Under the pieces are notes generated by a model. That model was not told where the DNA came from. It did no database searches and was given only the letters and a program-made list of their open reading frames with translations. Shown here piece by piece: positions 1 to 9,200 of a DNA stretch of 64,000 nt (positions are counted from its first letter, which is position 1; the number at the start of each line of letters is the position of its first letter). A program made the translations under genes and the position numbers. Origin of the DNA: CAYPTY01 sp964413935 (GTDB taxonomy: Bacteria; Bacteroidota; Rhodothermia; Balneolales; Balneolaceae); the NCBI GenBank assembly GCA_964413935.1, contig CAYPTY010000011.1:1-64000 (forward strand), written 5' to 3'.

Positions 1-64
1 CTTTGCGATTCGTGAAGGCGGCCGTACCGTAGGTGCCGGTGTGGTAACTAAAATTTTAGACTAA
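1..64 (+). CDS. tuf: Elongation factor Tu, C-terminal end (partial)
   Basis: Only the last 20 codons are present, read from base 2 and ending at a TAA at 62-64. The tail FAIREGGRTVGAGVVTKILD is the highly conserved end of EF-Tu domain III. The protein delivers aminoacyl-tRNA to the ribosome as a GTP complex. It sits 15 bases before rpsJ, as in the many genomes where tuf precedes the S10 operon. The 5' part lies outside the window. Confidence 0.93.
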   Translation, partial: FAIREGGRTVGAGVVTKILD

Positions 65-79
65 AGAAGGCTCTGATAC

Positions 80-391
80 GTGGCAACTCAACAAAAAATC
101 AGAATCAAGCTGAAATCATACGATCACAACCTGATCGACAAATCAGCTGAGAAGATTATTCAGACTGTGAAGTCAACCGGTGCAGTTGTATCCGGCCCGA
201 TTCCTCTGCCAACGCGTAAGAGTATCATCACAGTTAACCGATCTGTTCATGTAAATAAAAAGTCACGCGAACAGTTCGAATACAGAGCACATAAAAGATT
301 AATCGACATTCTGTCAACCGGTTCCCAAACCGTTGACGCCCTGATGAAGCTGGAGCTTCCTTCAGGTGTTGATGTGGAAATCAAAGTATAA
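80..391 (+). CDS. rpsJ: 30S ribosomal protein S10
   Basis: S10 of 103 residues, the standard length. It binds the 30S head and also takes part in NusB/NusG antitermination. The sequence carries the typical start [20 protein letters not shown] and the [22 protein letters not shown] segment in shortened form. Translation begins at GTG (80); no in-frame ATG lies nearby. It is the first gene of the ribosomal super-operon after tuf. Confidence 0.98.
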   Translation: MATQQKIRIKLKSYDHNLIDKSAEKIIQTVKSTGAVVSGPIPLPTRKSIITVNRSVHVNKKSREQFEYRAHKRLIDILSTGSQTVDALMKLELPSGVDVEIKV

Positions 392-409
392 TTCTGGAGA
401 AACAGAACC

Positions 410-1048
410 ATGAGTGGTTTAATTGGAAAAAAGATCGGTATGACATCCGTGTTCGATAATCTCGGACGCCACATTCCTGTGACGGTTATCGAGGTAGAGC
501 CAATGGTGATTACTCAGATCAAGACAGAAGCAAACGATGGCTACAATGCTGTTCAGCTTGCTTCATTCGAAAAGAAAGAAAAGCGTACCAGCAAAGCCCT
601 TCAGGGACACTTCGAAAAAGCATCGACATCCCCAAAAAAGGTGGTAAGAGAGTTCAGAAACTTTGTAGCTGATGGCCTCAATCCTGGGGATGAGCTGAAG
701 GTTGATGATGTATTCACCATTGGTGATATCGTGGATGTGGTTGGAGTATCAAAAGGTCGTGGTTTTACCGGGGTAATTAAACGCCATAACTTCAGAGGTG
801 TTGGTGATGCTACTCACGGTCAGCATAACAGAATGCGCGCTCCCGGTGCCATCGGTAATGCTTCTGATCCATCAAGAGTTTTCAAAGGTATGAGAATGGG
901 TGGCCAGCACGGTAATGCTCGCAAGAAAATGAAAAACCTTAGCGTGGCTAATGTACTTCCGGAATCCAATATCCTATTAATTACCGGATCCGTTCCTGGC
1001 CCCAAAGGCAGCTACGTAGAAATTTATAATAAATCGTCACTGAACTAA
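410..1048 (+). CDS. rplC: 50S ribosomal protein L3
   Basis: L3 of 212 residues, a primary 23S rRNA binder whose extended loop reaches the peptidyl transferase centre. It begins with MSGLIGKKIGMTSVF and has the family motif SKGRGFTGVIKRHNF near residues 114-128 and the GQHGNARKK loop near 164. It lies 18 bases after rpsJ and 4 bases before rplD, so it is clearly in the same operon. No anomaly seen. Confidence 0.98.
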   Translation: MSGLIGKKIGMTSVFDNLGRHIPVTVIEVEPMVITQIKTEANDGYNAVQLASFEKKEKRTSKALQGHFEKASTSPKKVVREFRNFVADGLNPGDELKVDDVFTIGDIVDVVGVSKGRGFTGVIKRHNFRGVGDATHGQHNRMRAPGAIGNASDPSRVFKGMRMGGQHGNARKKMKNLSVANVLPESNILLITGSVPGPKGSYVEIYNKSSLN

Positions 1049-1052
1049 GACC

Positions 1053-1703
1053 ATGAAGGTAGATATTTACAAGACCGACGGAAGCAAAGCTTCCAAGAAG
1101 GCTGAACTAAGTGACAGTATCTTTGGTATCGAGCCCAATGAAACGGTTCTTTATGAGGATGTCAGAAGACACCTGGCAAACAAGCGTCAGGGTACAGCCA
1201 AAACCAAGGATCGATCTGAAGTAGTTGGTAGCCGTAAAAAACTATATCGACAGAAAGGTACCGGTAATGCTCGTCGAGGTTCAGCACAGGCTGGTATTCT
1301 TAAAGGCGGAGGCACATTCTTTGGCCCTAAGCCAAGAACCTATTCGGTCAAAATGACCAAAAAGATGAGACAGCTGGCTCGTAAATCAGCACTCAGCCTG
1401 AAAGCATCTGATGAGAGCATCCGCGTGATTGAGGATTTTACTTTTGAAGAGCCAAAAACCTCAAAAATTACAGACATCCTGTCTGCACTTGAAATAAACG
1501 GAAAGAAGGTTCTGCTGCTTACAGCTGCAACCGATGCCAACGTGTATAAGTCAGGAAGAAATATTCCTAAAGTACAAGTTGCGGAAGCCAACAAGCCCAC
1601 AACCTATGACATTATGTATGCCGATGTACTGTTAATTCAGGAATCAGCTGTGGAAGTACTTGAAAACAGCATTCAGGCTAAAAATGAAGAGGTGGTAGCA
1701 TGA
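1053..1703 (+). CDS. rplD: 50S ribosomal protein L4
   Basis: L4 of 216 residues. The central basic loop near residues 63-90, with RQKGTGNARRGS and GGGTFFGPKPR, is the extension that lines the exit tunnel near the macrolide site. In proteobacteria L4 also represses the S10 operon; whether it does so here cannot be told from sequence. Its stop overlaps the rplW start in an ATGA arrangement, which suggests translational coupling. Confidence 0.97.
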   Translation: MKVDIYKTDGSKASKKAELSDSIFGIEPNETVLYEDVRRHLANKRQGTAKTKDRSEVVGSRKKLYRQKGTGNARRGSAQAGILKGGGTFFGPKPRTYSVKMTKKMRQLARKSALSLKASDESIRVIEDFTFEEPKTSKITDILSALEINGKKVLLLTAATDANVYKSGRNIPKVQVAEANKPTTYDIMYADVLLIQESAVEVLENSIQAKNEEVVA

Positions 1704-1993
1704 CAAATGTACTGATCAGACCCATCATCACTGAAAAGCTGACCAAACTGCAGGATGAGTTTGGCAAATACACCTTCGAAGTTGCTATGAAGGCAACCAA
1801 GCCGGAGATCAAATCAGCCATCGAAGAAACCTATAAGGGTGTGAAGGTATCCTCAGTGAATACCATGATAATGCCAAGCAAGCCGAAAGGCCGTTATACC
1901 CGTAGTGGATTCCAGGCCGGCCGCACCCGCAACTGGAAGAAAGCAATTATAACCCTTAAAGAAGGCGAAATCGATTTATTCGCTGAAGTTTAA
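1700..1993 (+). CDS. rplW: 50S ribosomal protein L23
   Basis: L23 of 97 residues, a tunnel-exit protein that docks trigger factor and SRP. Recognised by the N-terminal [16 protein letters not shown] and by the [20 protein letters not shown] segment in the second half. It starts inside the end of rplD (ATGA overlap) and lies 14 bases before rplB. Confidence 0.97.
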   Translation: MTNVLIRPIITEKLTKLQDEFGKYTFEVAMKATKPEIKSAIEETYKGVKVSSVNTMIMPSKPKGRYTRSGFQAGRTRNWKKAIITLKEGEIDLFAEV

Positions 1994-2007
1994 GACGAGA
2001 CAGCAGC

Positions 2008-2841
2008 ATGCCGACTAAGAAATTAAAAGCAAACACCCCCGGTACCAGACACAGAATAGCTCCTGTGTTTGATGACGTGACCACTAATGTGCCGGAGAAA
2101 TCCCTTCTTGAAGGTATCTCAAAGACCGGTGGACGTAACAATCGTGGCCGTAAGACTTCCCGCCATCGCGGAGGTGGACACAAGCGTCGTTACCGTATCA
2201 TTGATTTCAAACGTAATAAGTTTGATGTGCCTGCAAAAGTGCAGACCATCGAATACGATCCGAATCGATCAGCACGTATTGCACTGGTTGCCTATGCCGA
2301 CGGTGAAAAGCGATACATCATCGCACCGGATAAACTGAAAGTGGGTGATACCATCCTCTCCGGTGAATCTGTGAACCCGGATCTGGGTAATGCTATGCCA
2401 ATGCAAAGTATTCCAGTGGGTACATTCATCCATAATATTGAGCTGAATCCTGGACAGGGTGCAATCCTGTGCCGTTCAGCTGGAACCAATGCACAGCTGG
2501 TTGCCCGTCAGGATCGTTTTGTATCGGTTAAACTCCCCTCAGGTGAGGTGAGAATGATTCTGGGTACCTGTATGGCTACCATCGGAACCACGAGTAATCC
2601 TGATCACATGAATGTGACCAAAGGTAAAGCCGGCCGAAGCCGCTGGCTTGGACGCCGACCGCAGACACGTGGTGTGGCGATGAACCCGGTAGATCACCCC
2701 ATGGGTGGTGGTGAAGGTAAAGCTTCAGGAGGTCATCCGAGATCTCCATGGGGACTTGCAGCCAAGGGTAAAAAGACCCGTGACAGAAATAAATTGTCTT
2801 CGAAGTTTATCGTTCGAAGAAGAAATGCCAAAAAAGCTTAA
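2008..2841 (+). CDS. rplB: 50S ribosomal protein L2
   Basis: L2 of 277 residues, needed for subunit association and peptidyl transferase activity. The C-terminal segment near residues 224-260 has [17 protein letters not shown] and ends in [11 protein letters not shown]. The Asp-His pair important in E. coli L2 is kept; the Met after HP (His in E. coli) is, from general knowledge, common in Bacteroidota-type L2. An overlapping ORF in another frame inside this gene is a shadow. Confidence 0.98.
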   Translation: MPTKKLKANTPGTRHRIAPVFDDVTTNVPEKSLLEGISKTGGRNNRGRKTSRHRGGGHKRRYRIIDFKRNKFDVPAKVQTIEYDPNRSARIALVAYADGEKRYIIAPDKLKVGDTILSGESVNPDLGNAMPMQSIPVGTFIHNIELNPGQGAILCRSAGTNAQLVARQDRFVSVKLPSGEVRMILGTCMATIGTTSNPDHMNVTKGKAGRSRWLGRRPQTRGVAMNPVDHPMGGGEGKASGGHPRSPWGLAAKGKKTRDRNKLSSKFIVRRRNAKKA

Positions 2842-2864
2842 TTCAGCTTAATTCATAAGTAATT

Positions 2865-3134
2865 ATGCCAAGATCACTAAAAAAAGGCCCTTTCGTACAC
2901 CACAAGCTGCAGAAAAAAGTTGACGCAGCGCAGGCAAGCGGCAGCAAAAAAGTAATCAAAACCTGGTCACGATCATCCATGATCACTCCAGACTTTGTTG
3001 GACTGACTTTTGCTGTGCACAACGGGAAACAATTCATTCCTGTATTTGTGACCGAAAATATGGTAGGCCACAAATTGGGTGAATTTTCACCGTCCCGAAC
3101 CTTCCGCGGACACCCAATGAAGAAAGCTAAGTAA
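2865..3134 (+). CDS. rpsS: 30S ribosomal protein S19
   Basis: S19 of 89 residues, at the 30S head in complex with S13. It starts [15 protein letters not shown] and contains [15 protein letters not shown] and [19 protein letters not shown], all signature stretches. It sits in the canonical place between rplB and rplV, with short gaps on both sides. Confidence 0.98.
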   Translation: MPRSLKKGPFVHHKLQKKVDAAQASGSKKVIKTWSRSSMITPDFVGLTFAVHNGKQFIPVFVTENMVGHKLGEFSPSRTFRGHPMKKAK

Positions 3135-3150
3135 AGAAGAGGCCTGAGAA

Positions 3151-3528
3151 ATGGAAGCAACAATGTTTGAAGCACGAGCCGTACAACGCCACCTGAGAAA
3201 AGCACCACGCAAGGTGAGACTCATTGCGGATGCAGTAAGAGGCGAGAATGTCAGAAAAGCCCTGAAGCGTCTTGAGTTCACTAAAAAGGGGTCTGCTGAT
3301 GATGTGGCCAAAGTGATTAAGTCAGCTGCTGCTAATCTGAGAGATAAATTTCAGGAAGAGCGCTTTGACGACGAGGAACTCATCATCAAATCTATTTATG
3401 TAGATGAAGGGGTAACACTCAAAAGAATACAACCTGCACCGATGGGACGCGCCCACCGGATCAACAAGCGCACCTGTCACATTACTGTGATTGTGGCCAA
3501 GCAGGAAGAAGAATTAGTAAACGAATAA
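3151..3528 (+). CDS. rplV: 50S ribosomal protein L22
   Basis: L22 of 125 residues; its beta-hairpin lines the exit tunnel. Family signs are AVQRHLRKAPRKVRLIADAV at the N-terminus and PAPMGRAHRINKRTCHITV near the C-terminus, the hairpin tip region. Start ATG at 3151; a second ATG five codons in (MFEARAV) is an alternative start. It is 12 bases before rpsC. Confidence 0.97.
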   Translation: MEATMFEARAVQRHLRKAPRKVRLIADAVRGENVRKALKRLEFTKKGSADDVAKVIKSAAANLRDKFQEERFDDEELIIKSIYVDEGVTLKRIQPAPMGRAHRINKRTCHITVIVAKQEEELVNE

Positions 3529-3540
3529 ACGGTAGATACC

Positions 3541-4290
3541 TTGGGACAGAAAACAAATCCAGTAGGTTTTAGATTAGGCATCATCAGAGGTTGGGAATCC
3601 AACTGGTATTCTGAAGACCGCCAGCCAGAAATGTTGATCGAAGACATCAAGCTGAGAGAATATCTTCAGACTCGTCTTCGTAATGGCGGCCTGTCTAATG
3701 TAATTGTAGAACGTACACCAAAAAGAATTCTGCTTACGCTCAGAACCAGCCGACCCGGTGTGATCATCGGTAAAGGCGGTGAGCAAATTGAACTGCTTCG
3801 TGAGGAATTGAAAAAAATCACCAAAAAAGAAGTTCAGATCAATGTAAGCGAAATCAAGCGACCCGAGCTGGATGCCAGTCTGGTTGCCCAGAATATTGCA
3901 CAGCAGCTGGAAGGGCGTGTTTCTTTCCGTCGTGCTATGAAAACAGCTATTTCATCCGCTATGCGTATGGGAGCTGAGGGTATCAAGGTTCGTTGTTCCG
4001 GCCGACTGGGCGGAGCTGAGATGGCCCGTACCGAGCAGTATAAAGAAGGAAGAATTCCACTGCATACCATTCGTGCCAACATCGATTACAATACCGCTAC
4101 TGCAAATACGATTTACGGTTCCATTGGCGTAATGGTCTGGATTTTCAAAGGCGAGGTAATCGGTGATGTTGACCTCAGCCCGAATGCCAGCAGCCGACAG
4201 GAGCAGGAAAATTCACGTGACCGAAGAGGTGGCGGAAACCAGAAGCGCAGACCACGTCGCTCCAGAAACCGCAACAGATCAGGTAACTAA
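3541..4290 (+). CDS. rpsC: 30S ribosomal protein S3
   Basis: S3 of 249 residues, part of the mRNA entry channel. It starts at TTG (3541), reading [14 protein letters not shown], the invariant S3 N-terminus, so the rare start is well supported. A KH domain with [14 protein letters not shown] lies near residues 74-87. The C-terminus ends in about 30 mostly Arg/Gly/Asn residues ([20 protein letters not shown]), a basic and probably disordered tail. Confidence 0.97.
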   Translation: MGQKTNPVGFRLGIIRGWESNWYSEDRQPEMLIEDIKLREYLQTRLRNGGLSNVIVERTPKRILLTLRTSRPGVIIGKGGEQIELLREELKKITKKEVQINVSEIKRPELDASLVAQNIAQQLEGRVSFRRAMKTAISSAMRMGAEGIKVRCSGRLGGAEMARTEQYKEGRIPLHTIRANIDYNTATANTIYGSIGVMVWIFKGEVIGDVDLSPNASSRQEQENSRDRRGGGNQKRRPRRSRNRNRSGN

Positions 4291-4312
4291 AACGGATAAT
4301 CGGATTTAGATC

Positions 4313-4735
4313 ATGCTAGAACCAAAACGTGTAAAAAGACGCCGGCAGCATCGCGATAAACTGAGAGGTAACGCGAACAGAGGCCATCAGCTGAACTTTG
4401 GTGACTTCGGGCTGAAAGCACTGGAAGCTAAGTTCATTACTTCCAGACAAATCGAAGCCTGTCGTATCGCTATTTCCCGTTCACTGCAGAGAGACGGACA
4501 GACATTTATCCGGATTTTCCCGGATCGTCCGATTACAGCCAAGCCTGCTGAAACCCGAATGGGTAAAGGTAAGGGTGCACTTGATCACTGGGTAGCTGCC
4601 ATTAAACCGGGCCGCATGATGTTTGAGATCAAAGGTGTATCTGAAGAGCGTGCAAAAGAAGCTCTTCGTCGTGCAGCTCATAAACTTCCAATTAAAACTA
4701 AGTTCGTAGTCCGCAGAGACTATGAAGGTGTATAG
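4313..4735 (+). CDS. rplP: 50S ribosomal protein L16
   Basis: L16 of 140 residues, which helps position A-site tRNA. Signature parts are [19 protein letters not shown] at the N-terminus, [20 protein letters not shown] near residue 75 and [12 protein letters not shown] at the C-terminus. Canonical location between rpsC and rpmC. Confidence 0.97.
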   Translation: MLEPKRVKRRRQHRDKLRGNANRGHQLNFGDFGLKALEAKFITSRQIEACRIAISRSLQRDGQTFIRIFPDRPITAKPAETRMGKGKGALDHWVAAIKPGRMMFEIKGVSEERAKEALRRAAHKLPIKTKFVVRRDYEGV

Positions 4736-4746
4736 GAGTTTAATCG

Positions 4747-4956
4747 ATGAAAGCTCATGATCTAAAAGAATTGACTGTAGCTGAACTGGAAGCAAGACTG
4801 AAAGATGAACTGGATACCATCCAGGATCTGAAGTTCAATAAAGCGATCACCGGACAGCTTGAAAATCCAGCCCGAATTCGGGTGGTGCGACGTGAAATTG
4901 CACGTCTTAAAACGATAATTAATGAAAAGAACCGTGCTGAAGCAGCACAAGCGTAA
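4747..4956 (+). CDS. rpmC: 50S ribosomal protein L29
   Basis: L29 of 69 residues, a helical tunnel-exit protein. It begins MKAHDLKELTVAELEARL and has the usual ARIRVVRREIARLKTI second helix. It is 11 bases after rplP and followed at once by rpsQ. Confidence 0.96.
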   Translation: MKAHDLKELTVAELEARLKDELDTIQDLKFNKAITGQLENPARIRVVRREIARLKTIINEKNRAEAAQA

Positions 4957-4965
4957 TTTTTGAAT

Positions 4966-5229
4966 ATGGCACAAGTAGAAAGAGCCCGCAGAAGAGAACG
5001 TACCGGACGAGTGGTCAGCAACAAAATGGATAAAAGCATTACTGTTGCCGTTGATAGACAGGTAAAACACCCGATTTACGGAAAGTTCATTACCAAGACC
5101 ACCAAGTATATGGCGCATGACGAGAACAATGATGCCAACATCGGCGATGTTGTTCATATCATGTCTACGCGTCCGCTCTCCAAGCGTAAAACCTGGCGTC
5201 TTGTCGAAATTCTTGAACGAGCTAAATAA
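4966..5229 (+). CDS. rpsQ: 30S ribosomal protein S17
   Basis: S17 of 87 residues, a primary 16S rRNA binder with an OB fold. Motifs are [20 protein letters not shown] at the N-terminus and [19 protein letters not shown] at the C-terminus. I chose the ATG at 4966 (MAQVERARR); an in-frame TTG at 4960 would add two residues and cannot be excluded. Confidence 0.95.
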   Translation: MAQVERARRRERTGRVVSNKMDKSITVAVDRQVKHPIYGKFITKTTKYMAHDENNDANIGDVVHIMSTRPLSKRKTWRLVEILERAK

Positions 5230-5249
5230 GCAAAAGCGAAGGATTTAAG

Positions 5250-5618
5250 ATGGTTCAAACACAATCAATACTTCAAGTTGCTGACAACAGCGGAGCAAAA
5301 AAAATCATGTGCATCAAGGTGCTGGGTGATTCCAAAAGAAGATATGCCCGCGTTGGTGATCTGATTGCCGCTTCCGTAAAAACCGCCATCCCCGGAGGAA
5401 ACGTTAAGAAAGGGGATGTGGTGAAAGCTGTGATTGTCCGCACTAAAAAAGAATACCGCAGAAGAGATGGATCATACATCCGTTTTGATGAAAATGCGGC
5501 TGTAATTATCAATAAGGAACAGGAACCCGTAGGATCCCGGATCTTCGGTCCGGTTGCACGGGAGCTTCGTGAGCGCAACTTCATGAAGATCGTTTCCCTG
5601 GCACCAGAGGTACTCTAA
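5250..5618 (+). CDS. rplN: 50S ribosomal protein L14
   Basis: L14 of 122 residues, the usual length. It lies at the subunit interface and is the docking site of the silencing factor RsfS. Conserved runs are [20 protein letters not shown] at the start, [20 protein letters not shown] in the middle and [20 protein letters not shown] at the end. First gene of the spc-type section, with no break from the S10 section. Confidence 0.98.
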   Translation: MVQTQSILQVADNSGAKKIMCIKVLGDSKRRYARVGDLIAASVKTAIPGGNVKKGDVVKAVIVRTKKEYRRRDGSYIRFDENAAVIINKEQEPVGSRIFGPVARELRERNFMKIVSLAPEVL

Positions 5619-5629
5619 GAGGTAATATC

Positions 5630-5983
5630 ATGCCAAGAAAGTTTAATAAGCAGAAGAAATTACATGTTAAGAAAGGTGATGAGGTTAAAATCATTGCCGG
5701 TAACGATAAAGGTGCACAAGGCCGTGTTCTCATGGTCTTCCCTGAGAAGGAACGCGTACTGGTTGAAGGCGTAAATATGCGAACTCACCACGAAAAGCCA
5801 TCCCAGGAAAACCCTCAAGGTGGCCGACTCAAAAAAGAGGCACCGGTTCATGTGTCCAATGTGATGGTGATGGATCCTACTTCTGGTGAAGCATCTCGCA
5901 TCGGCAGAAAGAGAATTGAAGAAAGCGGCCGCGGCCGATGGGCCCGCTATGCAAAGAAAAGCGGCGAATTATTAGATAAATAA
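5630..5983 (+). CDS. rplX: 50S ribosomal protein L24
   Basis: L24 of 117 residues, an early assembly protein with a KOW motif. [20 protein letters not shown] near residues 15-34 is the KOW segment, followed by [20 protein letters not shown]. It lies between rplN and rplE with gaps of 11-14 bases. Confidence 0.97.
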   Translation: MPRKFNKQKKLHVKKGDEVKIIAGNDKGAQGRVLMVFPEKERVLVEGVNMRTHHEKPSQENPQGGRLKKEAPVHVSNVMVMDPTSGEASRIGRKRIEESGRGRWARYAKKSGELLDK

Positions 5984-5997
5984 TTCTGGATCAGAAA

Positions 5998-6549
5998 ATG
6001 GCAGAAACAAGACTTTATAAACTTTACAAAGAAGAAATCATCGGCAAACTCAGAGAAGAGTTTGAGTATGATAATCTGATGGCGGTACCCAAACTGCAGA
6101 AAATCGTGATCAATGTTGGTGTAGGAGATGCCATCAACGACAAGAAAGTTCTGGATACCGTTATTGAAAATGTGGCCCTGATTACCGGTCAGCAACCGGT
6201 AGCAACCAAAGCCAAAAAATCCATCTCCAACTTCAAATTGAGAGAAGGCATGCCTATTGGTTGTAAGGTTACCCTTCGCTCCCGGATCATGTTTGAATTC
6301 CTGGATCGACTGATTAACCTTGCCCTGCCAAGAGAGCGTGACTTCCGGGGTGTTCCGGATAAAAGTTTCGACGGCAGAGGGAATTATACACTCGGCCTCA
6401 AAGAACATACCATCTTCCCGGAAATTGATACCGATAAGGTGAGCAAAATGCACGGCATGGACATCACTTTTGTGACTTCAGCCGAGACAGATGCGGAGGC
6501 TTATGCCCTCCTGAAGCATTTCGGAATGCCATTCATAAAAAGAAATTAA
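5998..6549 (+). CDS. rplE: 50S ribosomal protein L5
   Basis: L5 of 183 residues, binding 5S rRNA in the central protuberance. Recognised by [40 protein letters not shown] and [20 protein letters not shown] in order. Length and position are standard. Confidence 0.98.
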   Translation: MAETRLYKLYKEEIIGKLREEFEYDNLMAVPKLQKIVINVGVGDAINDKKVLDTVIENVALITGQQPVATKAKKSISNFKLREGMPIGCKVTLRSRIMFEFLDRLINLALPRERDFRGVPDKSFDGRGNYTLGLKEHTIFPEIDTDKVSKMHGMDITFVTSAETDAEAYALLKHFGMPFIKRN

Positions 6550-6567
6550 TCGACCCCAAAAAGTACT

Positions 6568-6837
6568 ATGGCAAAGAAAGCTTGGATAGCACGCAATAAG
6601 AAGAAACAAGAAACGGTAGAGCGCTATGCTGAAAAACGCAGAGCCCTGAAAGAAGCCGGTGATTACGAAGCCCTTCAGAAGCTGCCCCGAAACGCCAGCC
6701 CAACCCGCGTTCGCAACCGGTGTAACATCACCGGCAGAAGCCGTGGTTATGTGGGTAAATATGGCGTATCCAGAATCAAGTTCAGAGAGCTTGCACTGGA
6801 AGGCAAAATCCCAGGCATTCGAAAAGCCAGTTGGTAA
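6568..6837 (+). CDS. rpsN: 30S ribosomal protein S14 (long, zinc-free form)
   Basis: S14 of 89 residues. This is the long C-minus type: the short zinc-binding form is about 61 residues with two CxxC pairs, while here only one Cys is present ([20 protein letters not shown], near residues 48-67). The C-terminal [18 protein letters not shown] is typical. Together with S4 and L36 it points to a set of zinc-independent ribosomal proteins. Confidence 0.97.
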   Translation: MAKKAWIARNKKKQETVERYAEKRRALKEAGDYEALQKLPRNASPTRVRNRCNITGRSRGYVGKYGVSRIKFRELALEGKIPGIRKASW

Positions 6838-6854
6838 TTTAAACAGTAGCAGAA

Positions 6855-7247
6855 ATGACCGATCCAGTATCAGATTTTTTAACCCGAATCCGTAACGCCC
6901 AGCAGGCCGGGCATCGTCGTGTTGACGTACCCGCCTCAAAGCTGAAAAGAGCACTTGCCAAAATCCTGGTAGACAAAGGGTATATCTCAAAGTTTATCGA
7001 CATTGAAGATGGCAAGCAGGGCGTTCTGCGCATGTTCCTGAAATACGATTCTTATGGCCGTCCGGTAATCCGGAAACTGGCCCGTGAATCCAAACCCGGA
7101 CTGCGTGTATACAAAGGCGCGGATGATATTCCCCGCTCATTGAACGGACTAGGAATTGTGATCCTGTCTACCTCCAAAGGAGTAATGACAGATAAAGAAG
7201 CCCGCAAGCTGAATGTTGGCGGGGAAATCTTGTGTAGTGTTTATTAA
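6855..7247 (+). CDS. rpsH: 30S ribosomal protein S8
   Basis: S8 of 130 residues, a key 30S platform assembly protein. It starts MTDPVSDFLTRIRNAQQAGH and ends with ILSTSKGVMTDKEARKLNVG then GGEILCSVY, both canonical. In E. coli it represses the spc operon; regulation here is unknown. Confidence 0.98.
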   Translation: MTDPVSDFLTRIRNAQQAGHRRVDVPASKLKRALAKILVDKGYISKFIDIEDGKQGVLRMFLKYDSYGRPVIRKLARESKPGLRVYKGADDIPRSLNGLGIVILSTSKGVMTDKEARKLNVGGEILCSVY

Positions 7248-7261
7248 TAACGGATTAGACG

Positions 7262-7816
7262 ATGTCAAGAATTGGAAAACTTCCGGTAAAATTAGCCAGT
7301 GGCGTTGAGTTCAGCATTGACGGTGATAATGTAATTACCGTCAAAGGCAGCAAAGGAACTCACTCACTGAGACTGCATCCGGGAATCAAAGTAGATAAAG
7401 AAGAAGACCAGATTCTGGTAGACCGCAAAGCCGATGACAAAGAGCATCGTGCCCTGCACGGACTCTATCGGTCACTGATCAACAACATGGTAGTTGGTGT
7501 ATCCGAAGGATTTACCAAATCACTGGAGATCATTGGCGTTGGTTACCGAGCTTCAATGAATGGTGATGTACTGGAACTGAACCTGGGTTTTTCACATCCT
7601 ATCTTCTTTGTTCCGCCAAAAGGTGTAGAAATCGAAGTGGATACCAAATCCCGAAAGAATCCGGTAATTCACATCAGAGGTGTGAATAAAGAGCTGGTTG
7701 GGCAGGTAGCTGCTAAAATCCGTGAGTTCAGAAAGCCGGAGCCCTACAAAGGAAAAGGCGTTCGCTATCTGGATGAGCAGATCAGACGTAAAGCAGGTAA
7801 ATCAGGTGCTAAATAA
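7262..7816 (+). CDS. rplF: 50S ribosomal protein L6
   Basis: L6 of 184 residues with the two-domain fold near the factor-binding site. It starts MSRIGKLPVKLASGVEF, has EIIGVGYRASMNGDVLELNL near residue 87 and ends with the conserved KPEPYKGKGVRYLDEQIRRK near residues 160-179. Standard location. Confidence 0.98.
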   Translation: MSRIGKLPVKLASGVEFSIDGDNVITVKGSKGTHSLRLHPGIKVDKEEDQILVDRKADDKEHRALHGLYRSLINNMVVGVSEGFTKSLEIIGVGYRASMNGDVLELNLGFSHPIFFVPPKGVEIEVDTKSRKNPVIHIRGVNKELVGQVAAKIREFRKPEPYKGKGVRYLDEQIRRKAGKSGAK

Positions 7817-7832
7817 GTAGATAGCTGAAATC

Positions 7833-8168
7833 ATGGAAAAGAATATCGTAAAGACCGAAAGACGTAATAAAGTAAGACGACGCATCCGCAGCAGCATCAG
7901 CGGTACTGCCGAGCGTCCCAGACTTTGCGTCTACAAAAGTAACAAAAAGATCTACGCACAGGTTATTGATGATCAATCCGGTGTAACACTGGCATCCGCT
8001 TCTGCAGAAACAGGAATCGAGGGTGCGAAACAAGCCGGAACTGAAGTGGCAAAAGCTGCCACTGAAAAAGGAATCAAAAATGTGGTATTCGACCGATCAG
8101 GTTACAAATACCACGGCCGGATCAAAGCCCTTGCAGACGGTGCACGTGAAGGCGGACTAGAGTTTTAA
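7833..8168 (+). CDS. rplR: 50S ribosomal protein L18
   Basis: L18 of 111 residues, a 5S rRNA binder. Signs are [38 protein letters not shown] and the C-terminal [20 protein letters not shown], an almost invariant end. It lies 15 bases before rpsE. Confidence 0.97.
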   Translation: MEKNIVKTERRNKVRRRIRSSISGTAERPRLCVYKSNKKIYAQVIDDQSGVTLASASAETGIEGAKQAGTEVAKAATEKGIKNVVFDRSGYKYHGRIKALADGAREGGLEF

Positions 8169-8183
8169 TAGAAGAGTAAAAAC

Positions 8184-8708
8184 ATGCCTAAAGTAAGAAG
8201 AAAACAATCTGTACCCGCATCTGGACTAAACCTTGAGGAAAAACTGGTTCACGTAAACCGGGTTGCCAAGGTAGTGAAAGGTGGACGCCGATTCAGCTTT
8301 AACGCCATTGTGGTAGTTGGGGATGGTGCCGGTGTTTGCGGCCATGGCCTCGGTAAAGCCAATGAGGTATCGGATGCGATTCAGAAAGGATTTGAAAACG
8401 CCAAAAAGAACCTGATTAAGGTTCCGCTGACCAAAGCCGGCAGTATTCACCACCCGGTAGTCGGAAAAGCAGGTGCCGGTAAGGTTCTGCTTCGTCCTGC
8501 TTCTGAGGGTACTGGTGTAATTGCTGGTGGTGCAGTTAAAAACCTGCTTGATGTGGCCGGGGTTCACAATATCCTGTCCAAATCACAGGGATCTTCCAAT
8601 CCGCATAACATGGTAAAAGCGGCATTTGAAGCGCTAAAAAACCTGACCGATCCTGTTGAGGTGGCGCAGCGTCGTGGTGTCAGCGTAAACAAAGTATTTG
8701 AAGGATAA
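8184..8708 (+). CDS. rpsE: 30S ribosomal protein S5
   Basis: S5 of 174 residues, important for decoding fidelity and helicase activity at the mRNA entry. [20 protein letters not shown] begins the dsRBD-like domain, followed by [14 protein letters not shown] and the ribosomal S5 C-terminal domain with [20 protein letters not shown]. The next gene downstream is rplO; rpmD, normally between them, is missing. Confidence 0.98.
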   Translation: MPKVRRKQSVPASGLNLEEKLVHVNRVAKVVKGGRRFSFNAIVVVGDGAGVCGHGLGKANEVSDAIQKGFENAKKNLIKVPLTKAGSIHHPVVGKAGAGKVLLRPASEGTGVIAGGAVKNLLDVAGVHNILSKSQGSSNPHNMVKAAFEALKNLTDPVEVAQRRGVSVNKVFEG

Positions 8709-8727
8709 TACCTAAGTGGGTAAACAA

Positions 8728-9183
8728 ATGGATCTAAGTAACTTAAAAGCTCCGGCTCCAAATAAGAAAAACAGAAAGCGTGTTGGACGTGGCCAAGGCT
8801 CCGGTATTGGTGAACAATCCGGGCGCGGCCATAATGGTGCGCGTTCACGCTCCGGCTTTAAGCGTCGTGCATGGTTTGAAGGTGGTCAGATGCCACTACA
8901 AAGACGTGTACCTAAATTCGGATTCACGAATCCATTCAGGGTTGAGTACCGGCCGGTAAATGTGCAGATGATCGAAGAATTTGTGGAAGCCGGAAAACTG
9001 GGTGAAAGCATCAGTATTGCTGATATGATTCAGGCAGGACTGGCTCACAAGAATGATCGAATCAAACTCCTTGGCAGAGGTGACCTCAACGCTAAGGTGA
9101 CCATTGAAGCACATGCTGCCAGTAAGTCTGCCCAGGAAAAGATTGAAAAAGCAGGCGGAACATTAACCATCATTGAGAATTAA
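8728..9183 (+). CDS. rplO: 50S ribosomal protein L15
   Basis: L15, 151 residues from the ATG at 8728 (MDLSNLKAPAPNKKNRKRVG). An in-frame GTG at 8716 would give 155 residues and starts only 7 bases after rpsE; the ATG matches the usual L15 N-terminus better. RVGRGQGSGIGEQSGRGHNG is the glycine-rich family signature. There is no room for rpmD upstream. Confidence 0.95.
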   Translation: MDLSNLKAPAPNKKNRKRVGRGQGSGIGEQSGRGHNGARSRSGFKRRAWFEGGQMPLQRRVPKFGFTNPFRVEYRPVNVQMIEEFVEAGKLGESISIADMIQAGLAHKNDRIKLLGRGDLNAKVTIEAHAASKSAQEKIEKAGGTLTIIEN

Positions 9184-9200
9184 TTCCCCGGAAAGCCTAC

